A DNA stretch of 64,000 nucleotides from Vandammella animalimorsus (GTDB lineage Bacteria; Pseudomonadota; Gammaproteobacteria; Burkholderiales; Burkholderiaceae_C). Position 1 is the first letter of the stretch, and each line of letters opens with the position of its first letter. The DNA lies in the NCBI RefSeq assembly GCF_002285265.1, contig NZ_NSJB01000003.1:248001-312000 (forward strand). Reading direction: 5' to 3'. Below the pieces are notes generated by a model. That model searched no databases and was not told the origin of the DNA. It worked only from the letters and a program-made list of their open reading frames with translations. Positions 1-8,440 of this stretch are shown here, in pieces. The translations under genes were made by a program, and so were the position numbers.

Positions 1-2
1 TC

Positions 3-185
3 GAGATCATCCAGACCATCCGCGCCGAGGGCGTGACCGTGTTTCTCGTCGAGCAAAACGCCAACAAGGCCCTGCAGATCGCCGACCGCGGCTACGTGCT
101 GGAGACCGGCAAGGTCGTGCTCGAAGACAGCGGCGCCAACCTGCTGGGCAACCCGGACATCCGCAAGGCCTACCTCGGCGCTTGA
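3..185 (+). CDS. livF: Branched-chain amino acid ABC transporter ATPase, LivF type (3' end only)
   Basis: Only the last 60 codons are present; the gene begins before the window. The translation contains VFLVEQNANKALQIADRGYV and ends ...IRKAYLGA. The LVEQN (H-loop region) and the KAYLG ending are typical of LivF, the cytoplasmic ATPase of high-affinity branched-chain amino acid and related amide importers. A clear terminator follows about 30 nt after the stop, so this is probably the last gene of its operon. The substrate cannot be read from this fragment. Confidence 0.85.
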   Translation, partial: EIIQTIRAEGVTVFLVEQNANKALQIADRGYVLETGKVVLEDSGANLLGNPDIRKAYLGA

Positions 186-217
186 GCCACGGCAAGCCGC
201 CGCGCGGCGCAACACGC

Positions 218-249
218 ATGGGCAGCCCACGGGCTGCCCATTTTCTTGA
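218..249 (+). terminator. Rho-independent terminator after livF
   Basis: Perfect inverted repeat ATGGGCAGCCC / GGGCTGCCCAT (11 bp, very tight loop) followed by TTTTCTTG, just downstream of the livF stop. Confidence 0.75.
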
Positions 250-405
250 TGCCGCACTCAGGCAAAGCACCCCGGCAAAGTGCCCAAACAAAGTATCCGA
301 ACAAAGCGCCCGGGCAAGCGCCTTGGCATGACGCCCTTGCAAAGGCCCGGCCTCTGGCCTGGCACCCCGCGCATCCATCGGCCCCGCTCAAAAAATTACA
401 CCCCA

Positions 406-432
406 TATAATTAGCCGGCATACAATACGCCG
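406..432 (+). promoter_or_regulatory. Promoter and possible autoregulatory operator of the MarR gene
   Basis: A perfect -10 hexamer TATAAT lies at 406-411, 22 nt before the ATG at 434. No good -35 is visible. An imperfect dyad with arms CGGC and GCCG covers 416-432, between the -10 and the start codon. MarR regulators often bind such sites to repress themselves, but the operator call is inference. Confidence 0.45.
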
Positions 433-433
433 C

Positions 434-934
434 ATGATTAGCCTTGAGAAAAAATACCAGGCCCTGCTCGGCCAGGCCCAGCAGCGCGATCTGGCCGATG
501 CGCAGAGCATGCGCCTGTGCTTCGAGCTACTCTCACTGAGCAGCGCCATCGACCGCGACTGCGCCGCCCGGTTGGCGCCGCACGGCCTGTCCGAAGGGCG
601 CTTCGTGCTGCTGTTCCTGCTCGACGCTGCAGAGGGCGCAGCGCTGGCGCCCAATGCCCTGGCCGAGCAGGCCGGCATCAGCCGCGCCACCGTCACCGGC
701 CTGCTCGACGGGCTGCAGCGCGAGGGCCTGATCGAACGCCAGCCCGACGCCCACGACCGCCGCGCACTGCGCATCGTGCTCACAGCCCAAGGGCGGCGCA
801 CGGCCCGCAAGGTGATCGCACAGCACAGCCAATGGATCGCCCAGCTGCTGGCCCCGCTCAACAGCGCCGAGCGCGGGCAGCTCCAGCGCCTGCTGGGCAA
901 AATCGCCGCCGCCATGCAGGAGGCCGCCCCATGA
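434..934 (+). CDS. MarR-family winged-helix transcriptional regulator
   Basis: A 166-residue protein with the MarR layout: an N-terminal dimerisation helix, then a winged helix at about residues 60-120. The recognition segment is around LAEQAGISRATVTGLLDGLQ and the wing is RQPDAHDRRALRIVLTAQG, where the D(x)RR(A)xxxxLT signature is classic for MarR. It should be a cytoplasmic dimer that senses a small ligand or oxidant. It overlaps the next gene by 4 nt (ATGA), so regulator and AlkC-like gene are translationally coupled. The spacer before it carries a TATAAT box and a dyad. The ligand is unknown. A link to alkylation or electrophile stress is inferred only from the partner gene. Confidence 0.88.
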   Translation: MISLEKKYQALLGQAQQRDLADAQSMRLCFELLSLSSAIDRDCAARLAPHGLSEGRFVLLFLLDAAEGAALAPNALAEQAGISRATVTGLLDGLQREGLIERQPDAHDRRALRIVLTAQGRRTARKVIAQHSQWIAQLLAPLNSAERGQLQRLLGKIAAAMQEAAP

Positions 935-1719
935 CCCAGGCCCCGGCGCGCAAGGGCGCCACCCGCGCCGCCGACATCCTGCCCGAGTTGCTGCAGGCGC
1001 TCTCGCGCGGCGAAGCCGCCAGCGCCACGCTGACCGAAGCCCTGGCCCTGGACCAGCGCCTGCTGGCCCGCAGCGCCTTGCCAGAGCTGAGTGCAGCCGC
1101 CCTGGCCCAGATCGACGCCGCCTGCCAGTTGGGCGTCCTCAAGCGCATGCAGGCGGTGGCCAGCTCGCTGCTGGCCGCGCTGGGCCCAGATGGCATTGCA
1201 CGCTGCCAGCAGCACCCCAGCGATACCGTACGCGGCTGGGCCTGCTTCATGATCGGCGCCCAGCCCGGCCTGCCATTGCCGCAGCGGCTGACCGCCATCG
1301 CCCCACTGGCCGATGACCCGCACTTTGCCGTGCGCGAGTGGGCTTGGCTGGCCGTGCGGCCTCGGCTGACCGCCGAACTGGATACAGCCATCGCCGCACT
1401 GGCGCACTGGACGCAACAGCCCAGCGAAAACCTGCGCCGCTTCGCCAGCGAAGCCCTGCGCCCGCGCGGCGTCTGGTGCGCACACATCGCCGCCCTCAAA
1501 CAAGCGCCGCAACGCGCCCTGCCCATCCTGCAGCCGCTGCGCGCCGATGGCTCGCGCTACGTGCAGGACTCGGTGGCCAACTGGCTCAACGATGCGGCCA
1601 AGGACCAGCCCGACTGGGTGCGCGCCCTGTGCCAGCAATGGCTGCAGCAATCGCCAGGCCCGGCCACGGCCCGCATCTGCCAGCGCGCCCAGCGCAGCCT
1701 GCCCGCACAAGCCCCATAG
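931..1719 (+). CDS. AlkC-like DNA alkylation repair protein (HEAT-repeat fold)
   Basis: The 262-residue product starts at the ATG overlapping the MarR stop. The second half contains REWAWLAVRP, ENLRRFASEALRPRGVWCAH and YVQDSVANWLNDAAKD, the conserved blocks of the COG4335 AlkC-like branch of the AlkC/AlkD superfamily. Members are built from HEAT-like helical repeats that wrap damaged DNA, and characterised ones are glycosylases removing alkylated bases such as 3-methyladenine. The HEAT-like pairs occupy roughly residues 85-250. Enzyme activity is assumed from the family. It is co-transcribed with the MarR gene. Confidence 0.75.
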   Translation: MTQAPARKGATRAADILPELLQALSRGEAASATLTEALALDQRLLARSALPELSAAALAQIDAACQLGVLKRMQAVASSLLAALGPDGIARCQQHPSDTVRGWACFMIGAQPGLPLPQRLTAIAPLADDPHFAVREWAWLAVRPRLTAELDTAIAALAHWTQQPSENLRRFASEALRPRGVWCAHIAALKQAPQRALPILQPLRADGSRYVQDSVANWLNDAAKDQPDWVRALCQQWLQQSPGPATARICQRAQRSLPAQAP

Positions 1720-1780
1720 CGCCTGCTTTGCATAGCGTGAACAGGCCCTAACTGTTTGGATTTTTTGGAGGACAAGACCC

Positions 1781-2155
1781 ATGACCCAGCAATACCTCGT
1801 CGAGCTTTACACCCCCAACGCCACATGGCTGGCCCTGCCTGCAGAACAAAGGCAAGCATTCATGAACCAGATCAATCAGGGCATGCAGGGCCTGGCTGGC
1901 GCAGGCATCGAGCTGTTGAGCCTGGCGCCCACCGCCAAGAATACCCCGCACGCCAGCGCGCACCGCTTCCTGGGCATTTGGCGCTTTGACAACGCCCAAG
2001 CCCGCGACGCCCTGCTGGCCGGCATTGAAGCCAGCGGCTGGTACCTGTATTTCGACCACCTCAACGCCGCCAGCGCCACAGGCGCACTGCAAGAGCATTT
2101 GCAGGATCTGCTGCACTGGCAAGGCGCGCCGCAACAACACGATGCAGCCCAGTGA
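1781..2155 (+). CDS. Small conserved protein, DUF6616-like
   Basis: The 124-residue soluble protein begins MTQQYLVELYTP. A strong ribosome binding site (TTGGAGGA) stands before the ATG. The pattern of strand-helix-strand segments (YLVELYTP, then RFLGIWRFDNAQARDALLAG, then GWYLYFDHLN) suggests a ferredoxin-like alpha/beta dimer fold. The sequence resembles proteins annotated DUF6616; this assignment is from memory of the family and is tentative. There is no signal peptide or metal motif. It sits 61 nt after the AlkC-like gene and may be transcribed with it. Its function is unknown. Confidence 0.6.
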   Translation: MTQQYLVELYTPNATWLALPAEQRQAFMNQINQGMQGLAGAGIELLSLAPTAKNTPHASAHRFLGIWRFDNAQARDALLAGIEASGWYLYFDHLNAASATGALQEHLQDLLHWQGAPQQHDAAQ

Positions 2156-2454
2156 AAAACCACCTATGGGCTTGGGCCGTCACAGGCGGCTGCATTGATC
2201 TGCCCAACGGGCTCATTGCGGTGGTGCGCATCCTGGATCGCTGACTTGGGGCTGTGGGCATTTGATGGACTACGCACCTGTCGCCAAAGTCGTTACGAAT
2301 GGCTCTGCCCCAAGATGAGGTGGCCCGCAAGTCATAAAACATTCCAATCCGATTGACTGCCCACTCGCGCCGAGAATCTTGAGCAGGTGTTCATGCGCGC
2401 AAAAAAACCAGGCGACCCATACGGGCCGCCTGGTTTTCAATGGCGCTCAGCCCA
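2156..2454. other. Intergenic spacer between convergent genes
   Basis: No credible coding sequence is seen. The right end holds the minus-strand terminator at 2401-2437. The left part has no clear terminator for the plus-strand gene ending at 2155. Confidence 0.6.
2401..2437 (-). terminator. Rho-independent terminator of the large surface-protein gene
   Basis: Inverted repeat ACCAGGCG...CGCCTGGT, reading on the minus strand into a run of seven T (plus-strand AAAAAAA at 2401-2407). It lies directly after the stop at 2455. Confidence 0.85.
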
Positions 2455-5400
2455 TCAGGCTACGCGGCGGCGCAGGCCGGCTGCAACCATCAAGGCCAGA
2501 GCCAGCAGCAGCACGCCACCCAGGCCCAGGGTCGGCACCGGCACTGTCGAGGGCGCTGGCGCCCCAAGTGTGGTGCGCGAGGGATTGTTGCCCGCGGCCG
2601 GATCGGTGCCGCCCTTGCTGTCGTTGTCAGCGCCAGTGCCGCCATGCACGTCCAGCGGGCTGGATGGAACCGGGAATGGGCTGGTTTTGCACACAATGCT
2701 CTCCCCCACGGCCAGCGTGGCCTGCGGCGAGTTGGGTGTGCAGCTCACGGTCACGCCCGAGGGCAGCGCCGAAGTGAAGCCACAAGTCGCATTCAGCGCC
2801 GCAGATGGCCCGTTGTTGGTACAGGTCAGTTCACACGTTGCCGATGTGCCAGAAACCGTGCAGGCAATGGCCGAGGTCATATCGCTTACCGCGCCCCGCT
2901 CGGCAAAGTTGTTGCCCGTCGAGCCGCCTGCCGTCAGGGTCGCAATGGTGATCACGCTGTTGTCGGTCGTGCCAGGCGCGCCGCCACCGCCATCAACGGC
3001 CCCGTTCGTGCCTGGGGTGTTGTAGGCGTTTTCGTAGCCCGTGGGCTGGCTCTCGGTGATGGTCACATCCGTTGCGCCGACCGGCAGGTCGTTGAAGCTG
3101 TAGCTGCCATCCGGCCCGGTCGTGACGCTGACCTCAACGGGCGCACCACCGCCCGGAGGCGTGTAGCGCAGCGTGACCGTCACGCCGTTGATGCCAGGGT
3201 CGGTGGCGTTGCCATCGTCGGCTGTGTTGCCATTGCCTTCGCGATAGACGCGGCCCGAGACCGAGGTGCTCTGGTGCTGCTCGGCAAAGTTGTTGCCCGT
3301 CGAGCCGCCTGCCGTCAGGGTCGCAATGGTGATCACGCTGTTGGTGGCGGTGCCGGGGTTGTCTCCGCCGTTGACCGCACCGTTGGTGCCTGGGGTGTTG
3401 TAGACGTTCAGGTAATTGGCGGGCTGGGTCTCGGTGATGGTCACATTGGTCGCGCCCACCGGCAGATTGCCAAACGTGTAGCTGCCGTCCGCTGCGGTCG
3501 TGGTGTTCAGCGTCACGGGCGCGCCGCCGCCGGGGGGCGTGTAGACCAAGGTGACGGTGACGCCGCCAATGCCCGGATCGGTGGCATTGCCATCGTCGCT
3601 GATGTTGCCATTGCTTTCGACATAGACACGACCAGAGACCAAAGTGGTCTGGCGCTGCTCGGCAAAGTTGTTGTTCTGCGAGCCGCCTGCCGCCAGCGTC
3701 GCAATGGTGATCACGCTGTCGGTGGCGGTGCCAGCGTTGTCGCCGCCATTGACCGCGCCGTTGGAGCCCGGGGTGTTGTAGACATTCTCGTAGCCCGAGG
3801 GCTGGCTCTCCGTGATGCTCACGTCGGTCGCGCCCACGGGCAGGCCGTTGAACACGTAGCTGCCGTTGGCCGTGGTCGTCTCGGTCAGCGTCACCTGGGC
3901 GCCGCCGCCGGGAGGCGTGTAGCGCAGGGTGACGGTGACGCCGCCAATGCCAGGGTCAGTGGCGTTGCCATCGTCGCTGGTGTTGCCATTGCCTTCGACA
4001 TAGACGCGGCCCGTGACCGAGGTGAGCGCCTGCTCGGCAAAGTTGTTGCCTTGCGAGCCGCCGGCCAACAGCGTGGCAATGGTGATCACGCTGTTGTCGG
4101 TCGTGCCGGGCGCGCCGCCACCGCCATCAACGGCCCCGTTCGTGCCTGCAGTGTTGTAGGCATTCGCGAAGCCCGGGGGCTGACTCTCGGTGATGGTCAC
4201 ATTGGTGGCGCCCACCGGCAGGCCGCTGAAGGCATAGCTGCCGTCCGTTGCGGTCGTGGCGCTCAGCGTCACGGGAGCGCCGCCGCCCGGGGGCGTGTAG
4301 ACCAAGGTGACGGTCACGCCGCCAAGACCTGGGTCGGTGGCATCGCCATCGTCGCTGGTGTTGCCATTGCCTTCGACATAGACGCGGCCCGTGACCGAGG
4401 TGAGCGCACGCTCGCCGAAGTCATAGCCGGTGGCATTGGCGTTGGGGTTGTTGCCATCGTTGGCCGGCAAATCAATGGCGCTGATGGTGTCGCCAGCGAC
4501 CGCGCCGCCCGCCGTGCCGGCCTTGTTGCCGGTGGTTTCATAGCCTGCAGGCTGGGTTTCGAGCAGCGTGTATTGACCCGCTTCCAGGTCGCAGAACAGG
4601 TACTGCCCCACGGCCAGGCCGGCGGCCGGCACCGGGCACAGGCCGGGGCCGGCAGTGTCGGAGGCGCTGCCATCGGCCGGGTTGTAGAACTTGCCAGCGG
4701 CAATGTCGGCCGTGGCCGTCACTGCGCTGCGGTCGGCCATGCCAGCGCGCTGCAAGGTCACGGTCTGGCCGCCCAGGCCGGTGTCGCCGCCAGCCGGGTC
4801 AAAGCCGGCGCTGGCGCCATTGCCATCCGGGTCGGCGAAGACCGTGCCCTGGATGCTCGATGCAAACACCTTCACCTGCACGTTGTTGGAGGTCACGTCA
4901 AAGCGCGCGCCCGTGCCCTCCTGCACCGCCGTGCCCAGGCTGCCGTGGGCGCCGCTGAAGTTGTTGGCATACACGTCGTCATGGCGCGAGCCGGGCGTAT
5001 TGAAGTCGAGCTGGAAGGCCCTGCTGGCTGCGCCCGAGGCAAAGTGCTCGGTGTCTTTCATCAAGAGCGCGGTGGCATCCGCTGGCACCGTCCAGTTCGC
5101 GCCGGCCTGGGTTGCCAGCACCCAGTTGGTGCTGCCGCTGTTGTGGGCGCAGCCGGCTGCCGCCGCGGGCACGCCTGGCGCGTACGCGGGCCAATTGCCA
5201 GTGACGGCGGTGATGTTGCTGGGGCACTTGGGGTTGCGGTTGATGGTGCCCGGCTCGTCGCTCGTGTAATAGACCGCGTAGCCCGTCGCCGCAGGCGCGC
5301 GCACCTGGGCGATGGGGCGAGTGCCGCTGAAGCGGGTGCCGCCGCGCGGCGGCTCGCCGTTGTAGGGCAGCACGTCGATCAGGCGGTGCTCATGCACCGT

Positions 5401-8136
5401 TTCGTTGCCCACGTTCTGGTAGCGCAGCTCCATGGTGAAGCCCGAGCCGATTTGCTTGAGGGCGTCGCCAATCACCGACTTTTGCACCACCAGGCCGTCG
5501 ATGGCGCCCAGGCGCACGGTGCGCGTGGCTTGCCGCTCGGCCAGGCGCTGGGCCGCGGTCTGGTTGGCGCAGCTCAGTGCGCCGCCCGCGACGCTGGCTC
5601 CGGGGGCGCAGCCACGGATCTCAACCTGGTTGATCAGCGAGGCATTGGGGATGTTGCCCGGCGCATCGAGCATGATTTCCGCCTGGAACTCGATCACGGC
5701 GATGTCTGCCGCCGGGTTGCTGGCGTTCACGTTCGGCAGGCGGATCTGGAGGGTGGAGGCAGCGAAGGTGGCCGACTGGTCGTCCAGATGGAAATTGCCC
5801 GCCGGCACAGGCGCGCCGCCCCATTTGAGCGAGCCGCTGACAAAGCGCATGCCCGCCGGGATGGTGTCGGTCAGGATCAGGTCGTTCGGGATGGTCACAT
5901 TCGGCTGGTTCGACACCAGGCGCGGCCACAGTTGGTAGGTCACGATCTGGCCCTTGGTCTTGGGCACGACCGGGTTGTCGGCCGCCGGGCCGCCAGCGGG
6001 GTCAACGCCCTCAATGCCTTTGCGGATGCTGACGGACTGCGTGGACAGGCGCAGGCGGTCGCTGTAGCTATCGTCGCAATAGCGGGCCGGGTCGGTGGCG
6101 CTGGCGGGATCGCAAGCGGCATTGTGCGAAGACAGCAGCGTGGCATTCGGGTCATTGCCCATGAAGGCACGGCTGGAATGCATCCAGTTGAGGGTGCCGG
6201 GCTCGAAGCCGGATGCGACCGAGCTTTGCTGCAAGCCGTAGTTGGGGATGATGCTGCCATCGGGCCAGGTAGCGCCATCATCCGGGTTCGCGGGCAGCGT
6301 GTTCAGGTGCACGAACATCTGGACGCGACCGCCTGCGGGAACGTTGGCATTGAGCAGGCGGGCCGAGTTGATGAACGGCACCAGCGCCGGGTTGGCCTCC
6401 AGCGCGCTCTGGGTGATCCAGCCGGAAGGCAGAATGCCGGTGGTCGCCACGCCGGCAGCGGCGGCGACGGCGCTCAGCGTGGAGTCGCCATCGTTGCAGC
6501 TCGCATCGCGCAGCATCGTTTCGTCGCCGTTGCCAAAGGCGGAGAAGCCGAACTGGACTTCTTCATCCTCAGGCTGCACACTGGCCGAGCTGACGCCACC
6601 CGCGGCGCCCGAGTCCCTGTAGAAGTGGGCGTAGCCGGGGCTGTAATCAGTGTTGCTGCTGATGGTGGGGAGCTTTTTCCAGCGGTAGGGGCTGTTGGCG
6701 CCTACGGCAGGATTGCTCGGCGGCGGCACCCAGATCCCGTGTACGGAGGGGTCGAACAGGTCGAGCCGCAGTTTGCGGTTGTCCCAGTGGTCGCACAGCG
6801 AAACCTGGACGGCACTGAGCCCGGTGTTGCTCCAGAGCAGGTAGGAATCGATGAAATCGCCCGGCCCGATCATGTCATTGCTCATGCGGTTGGAGGGCGC
6901 GTGGATCAGCGGCGCGGAGCGGCCCTTGCTCGTGGCGTAGAACAGCTTCTCGAAGGCGCCCGAACAAACGTTGATGTTGTTGGTCACCACCACGTTGTTG
7001 GCGGGCTCATCACTGCCGTTGGGTACGCCCGACAGGCCCGGGGCGGTGAACTCCGCGATCTCGTTCTTCGGCGAATACTGGCACCTGTTGCCGTTGTCGG
7101 TCACCGTGTCCTTGGGGACCCAGACGCGGATGTAGTGCAGCGCCGTGGCATTGGTCGCAGCCGCCCAGGGTGCCGTGATCTCGCCCGAAGTCAGCGGCGG
7201 ATTGGTGGTGGAGGCGGTGACGGTGACCGTGTTGCCAGTCTGGCTATAGGCATAGGAGCCAGTGCCAGCATCCACCGGCGTGGTGCCCGGCACGCCGCCA
7301 GCGGGGAAGGTGTTGCCGTTGCGCTCGCGGTAGCTTTTCACCTCGTATACACAGGCGTCCGGCCCCAGGCCGCTGAGATCGTCGGTGTAGCTCCAGCCCT
7401 GTCTCAGCGATTCATGGCCTTTGGTTTCCGGGATGTTCAAGGCCACGGTGTAGATCAGCGCCACCCCCTTGCCGGTGGCGGGGGAGTTGCAACCAGCGGG
7501 CTTGTCCATGGCCCCGAGCCTGTCGATGAAGCGCTTGACCAAATCGATCTGCGGCTTGGCCACCACGGTCACGCCAGGCGCGGTACCGCTGGCGCCAGCG
7601 GCATCCTGATCGGACACGATCTTACCGGCGACGCTGCTCAGCACGCTGCCGTTCTGGGCCTGGCTGTTGGTGGTGACATCAAAGAACAGCGTGCCGGACT
7701 GGTTGGCAATAGGGCCATTGGGCGGATTGGCGCCGCTGCCGGCCAGCAGGCAGTCCACCGTGCGGCCATCGGCGCTGAGGGCACTGGTGGCATTGCGGCA
7801 GGCGGCCAAGCCGCCGCTGGTGGGGGCAAAGCGGAACGGCTCCGTGGCAGGCAGGCTCACCGTGATGCGGACGTTGTCCTGCGCCCCAGGCGGCGGCGAA
7901 ATCTGGTAATCCACCTTGTAGCGCGCCTCGTCATTGGTACACAGCACGCCGTTGTTGACATCCGCATCCAATGCACAGCTGCCGGTGCCATCGTGCACCT
8001 TGGCAACAGCAACGCTCAGCCCGGCCAAAGCCTGGCTTGACCACGCGCTGCCCAGCACCAGCAGCGACAGCGCCGCCAACTGCTTTCTGTGACAGCGGAA
8101 AGAAGCGCTGAAACGCTTTCTGACTCCAATCCACAT
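2455..8136 (-). CDS. Large secreted surface protein with SdrD-B-like repeats and IPTL-CTERM-like anchor
   Basis: The product has 1893 residues. The ATG at 8136 is preferred over an in-frame TTG at 8163 because AAGGGAGC lies just before it. Order of parts: signal peptide (about 1-38, after a basic stretch), a long DUF11/conserved-repeat type beta-rich region to about 1100 (for example IPNDLILTDTIPAG), a divergent SdrD-B-like domain (about 1110-1240, VFADPDGNG), four tandem about 126-residue SdrD-B-like units (about 1242-1746), one more DUF11-like domain, and a C-terminal signal with VPVPTLGLGG, a hydrophobic helix and LRRRVA. That tail resembles IPTL-CTERM, a sorting tag cut by exosortase-type enzymes. 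The protein is probably exported and outer-surface associated, perhaps in adhesion or matrix. It has its own promoter-like box and terminator. Confidence 0.82.
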   Translation of the reverse strand: MWIGVRKRFSASFRCHRKQLAALSLLVLGSAWSSQALAGLSVAVAKVHDGTGSCALDADVNNGVLCTNDEARYKVDYQISPPPGAQDNVRITVSLPATEPFRFAPTSGGLAACRNATSALSADGRTVDCLLAGSGANPPNGPIANQSGTLFFDVTTNSQAQNGSVLSSVAGKIVSDQDAAGASGTAPGVTVVAKPQIDLVKRFIDRLGAMDKPAGCNSPATGKGVALIYTVALNIPETKGHESLRQGWSYTDDLSGLGPDACVYEVKSYRERNGNTFPAGGVPGTTPVDAGTGSYAYSQTGNTVTVTASTTNPPLTSGEITAPWAAATNATALHYIRVWVPKDTVTDNGNRCQYSPKNEIAEFTAPGLSGVPNGSDEPANNVVVTNNINVCSGAFEKLFYATSKGRSAPLIHAPSNRMSNDMIGPGDFIDSYLLWSNTGLSAVQVSLCDHWDNRKLRLDLFDPSVHGIWVPPPSNPAVGANSPYRWKKLPTISSNTDYSPGYAHFYRDSGAAGGVSSASVQPEDEEVQFGFSAFGNGDETMLRDASCNDGDSTLSAVAAAAGVATTGILPSGWITQSALEANPALVPFINSARLLNANVPAGGRVQMFVHLNTLPANPDDGATWPDGSIIPNYGLQQSSVASGFEPGTLNWMHSSRAFMGNDPNATLLSSHNAACDPASATDPARYCDDSYSDRLRLSTQSVSIRKGIEGVDPAGGPAADNPVVPKTKGQIVTYQLWPRLVSNQPNVTIPNDLILTDTIPAGMRFVSGSLKWGGAPVPAGNFHLDDQSATFAASTLQIRLPNVNASNPAADIAVIEFQAEIMLDAPGNIPNASLINQVEIRGCAPGASVAGGALSCANQTAAQRLAERQATRTVRLGAIDGLVVQKSVIGDALKQIGSGFTMELRYQNVGNETVHEHRLIDVLPYNGEPPRGGTRFSGTRPIAQVRAPAATGYAVYYTSDEPGTINRNPKCPSNITAVTGNWPAYAPGVPAAAAGCAHNSGSTNWVLATQAGANWTVPADATALLMKDTEHFASGAASRAFQLDFNTPGSRHDDVYANNFSGAHGSLGTAVQEGTGARFDVTSNNVQVKVFASSIQGTVFADPDGNGASAGFDPAGGDTGLGGQTVTLQRAGMADRSAVTATADIAAGKFYNPADGSASDTAGPGLCPVPAAGLAVGQYLFCDLEAGQYTLLETQPAGYETTGNKAGTAGGAVAGDTISAIDLPANDGNNPNANATGYDFGERALTSVTGRVYVEGNGNTSDDGDATDPGLGGVTVTLVYTPPGGGAPVTLSATTATDGSYAFSGLPVGATNVTITESQPPGFANAYNTAGTNGAVDGGGGAPGTTDNSVITIATLLAGGSQGNNFAEQALTSVTGRVYVEGNGNTSDDGNATDPGIGGVTVTLRYTPPGGGAQVTLTETTTANGSYVFNGLPVGATDVSITESQPSGYENVYNTPGSNGAVNGGDNAGTATDSVITIATLAAGGSQNNNFAEQRQTTLVSGRVYVESNGNISDDGNATDPGIGGVTVTLVYTPPGGGAPVTLNTTTAADGSYTFGNLPVGATNVTITETQPANYLNVYNTPGTNGAVNGGDNPGTATNSVITIATLTAGGSTGNNFAEQHQSTSVSGRVYREGNGNTADDGNATDPGINGVTVTLRYTPPGGGAPVEVSVTTGPDGSYSFNDLPVGATDVTITESQPTGYENAYNTPGTNGAVDGGGGAPGTTDNSVITIATLTAGGSTGNNFAERGAVSDMTSAIACTVSGTSATCELTCTNNGPSAALNATCGFTSALPSGVTVSCTPNSPQATLAVGESIVCKTSPFPVPSSPLDVHGGTGADNDSKGGTDPAAGNNPSRTTLGAPAPSTVPVPTLGLGGVLLLALALMVAAGLRRRVA
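2898..4413 (-). repeat. Four tandem ~378-bp coding repeats (SdrD-B-like units)
   Basis: The plus-strand marker GCTCGGCAAAG or a close variant recurs at 2898, 3279, 3657 and 4032, with a diverged copy at 4410. The spacings are 381, 378, 375 and 378 nt, all multiples of three. Each unit encodes GRVYVEGNGNTSDDG-like, VTVTLxYTPPGGGA, DGSYxFxxLPVGAT and FAEQ segments. Long blocks are nearly identical at DNA level. Confidence 0.92.
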
Positions 8137-8207
8137 GATTAAAAAGCTCCCTTGCAAATGCAACTGGATTCGGCACCGTCAACCGTAGCAGAGCCGAAAT
8201 GGCGGAT

Positions 8208-8213
8208 AGTGTA
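8208..8213 (-). promoter_or_regulatory. Candidate -10 box of the 1893-residue surface-protein gene
   Basis: The minus strand reads GGCTACACTATCCG; TACACT lies about 72 nt before the ATG at 8136. No convincing -35 is seen at 16-18 nt. Confidence 0.35.
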
Positions 8214-8347
8214 GCCGTAACCTTATGAAACCTCTGCAAACTCTCAGGCCCTGTGTAAAACCTCGGAGCCAGCGAGCAACAAATGATTTTGGGATGGGCG
8301 GAAAAGCAGTGCAGGTTGCCAGCATGGGCAAAGCGGCGGACTCCATG

Positions 8348-8388
8348 AAAAAAGCCGCCTACGGGCCATACCTCCCATAGGCGGTTCA
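8348..8388 (-). terminator. Rho-independent terminator of the 686-residue surface-protein gene
   Basis: Arms GCCGCCTA and TAGGCGGT flank a loop; the minus strand then reads into TTTTTT (plus-strand AAAAAA at 8348-8353). It lies downstream of the stop at 8441 and separates the two surface genes. Confidence 0.8.
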
Positions 8389-8440
8389 AGCTGCGATTGT
8401 GCCGGCCTCCTCTGGCAGCAGGCACAGGCCCTACGGCGCG

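Larger units (their letters stand above)
8137..8440. other. Spacer between the two surface-protein genes
   Basis: It holds the promoter-like box at 8208-8213 for the downstream gene and the terminator at 8348-8388 for the upstream one. No coding sequence is visible. Confidence 0.6.

Noticed and set aside
2440-8040. Very long open frame (about 1866 codons) on the plus strand opposite the large surface protein
   Set aside because: It is the mirror of a GC-rich, repeat-bearing coding sequence. Its translation is Arg/Ala/Gly-rich without domains, while the minus strand has a signal peptide, repeats, anchor, ribosome site and terminator.
8136-8163. Upstream TTG start for the large surface protein
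   Set aside because: The ribosome site AAGGGAGC lies between the TTG and the ATG at 8136, so the ATG fits better.
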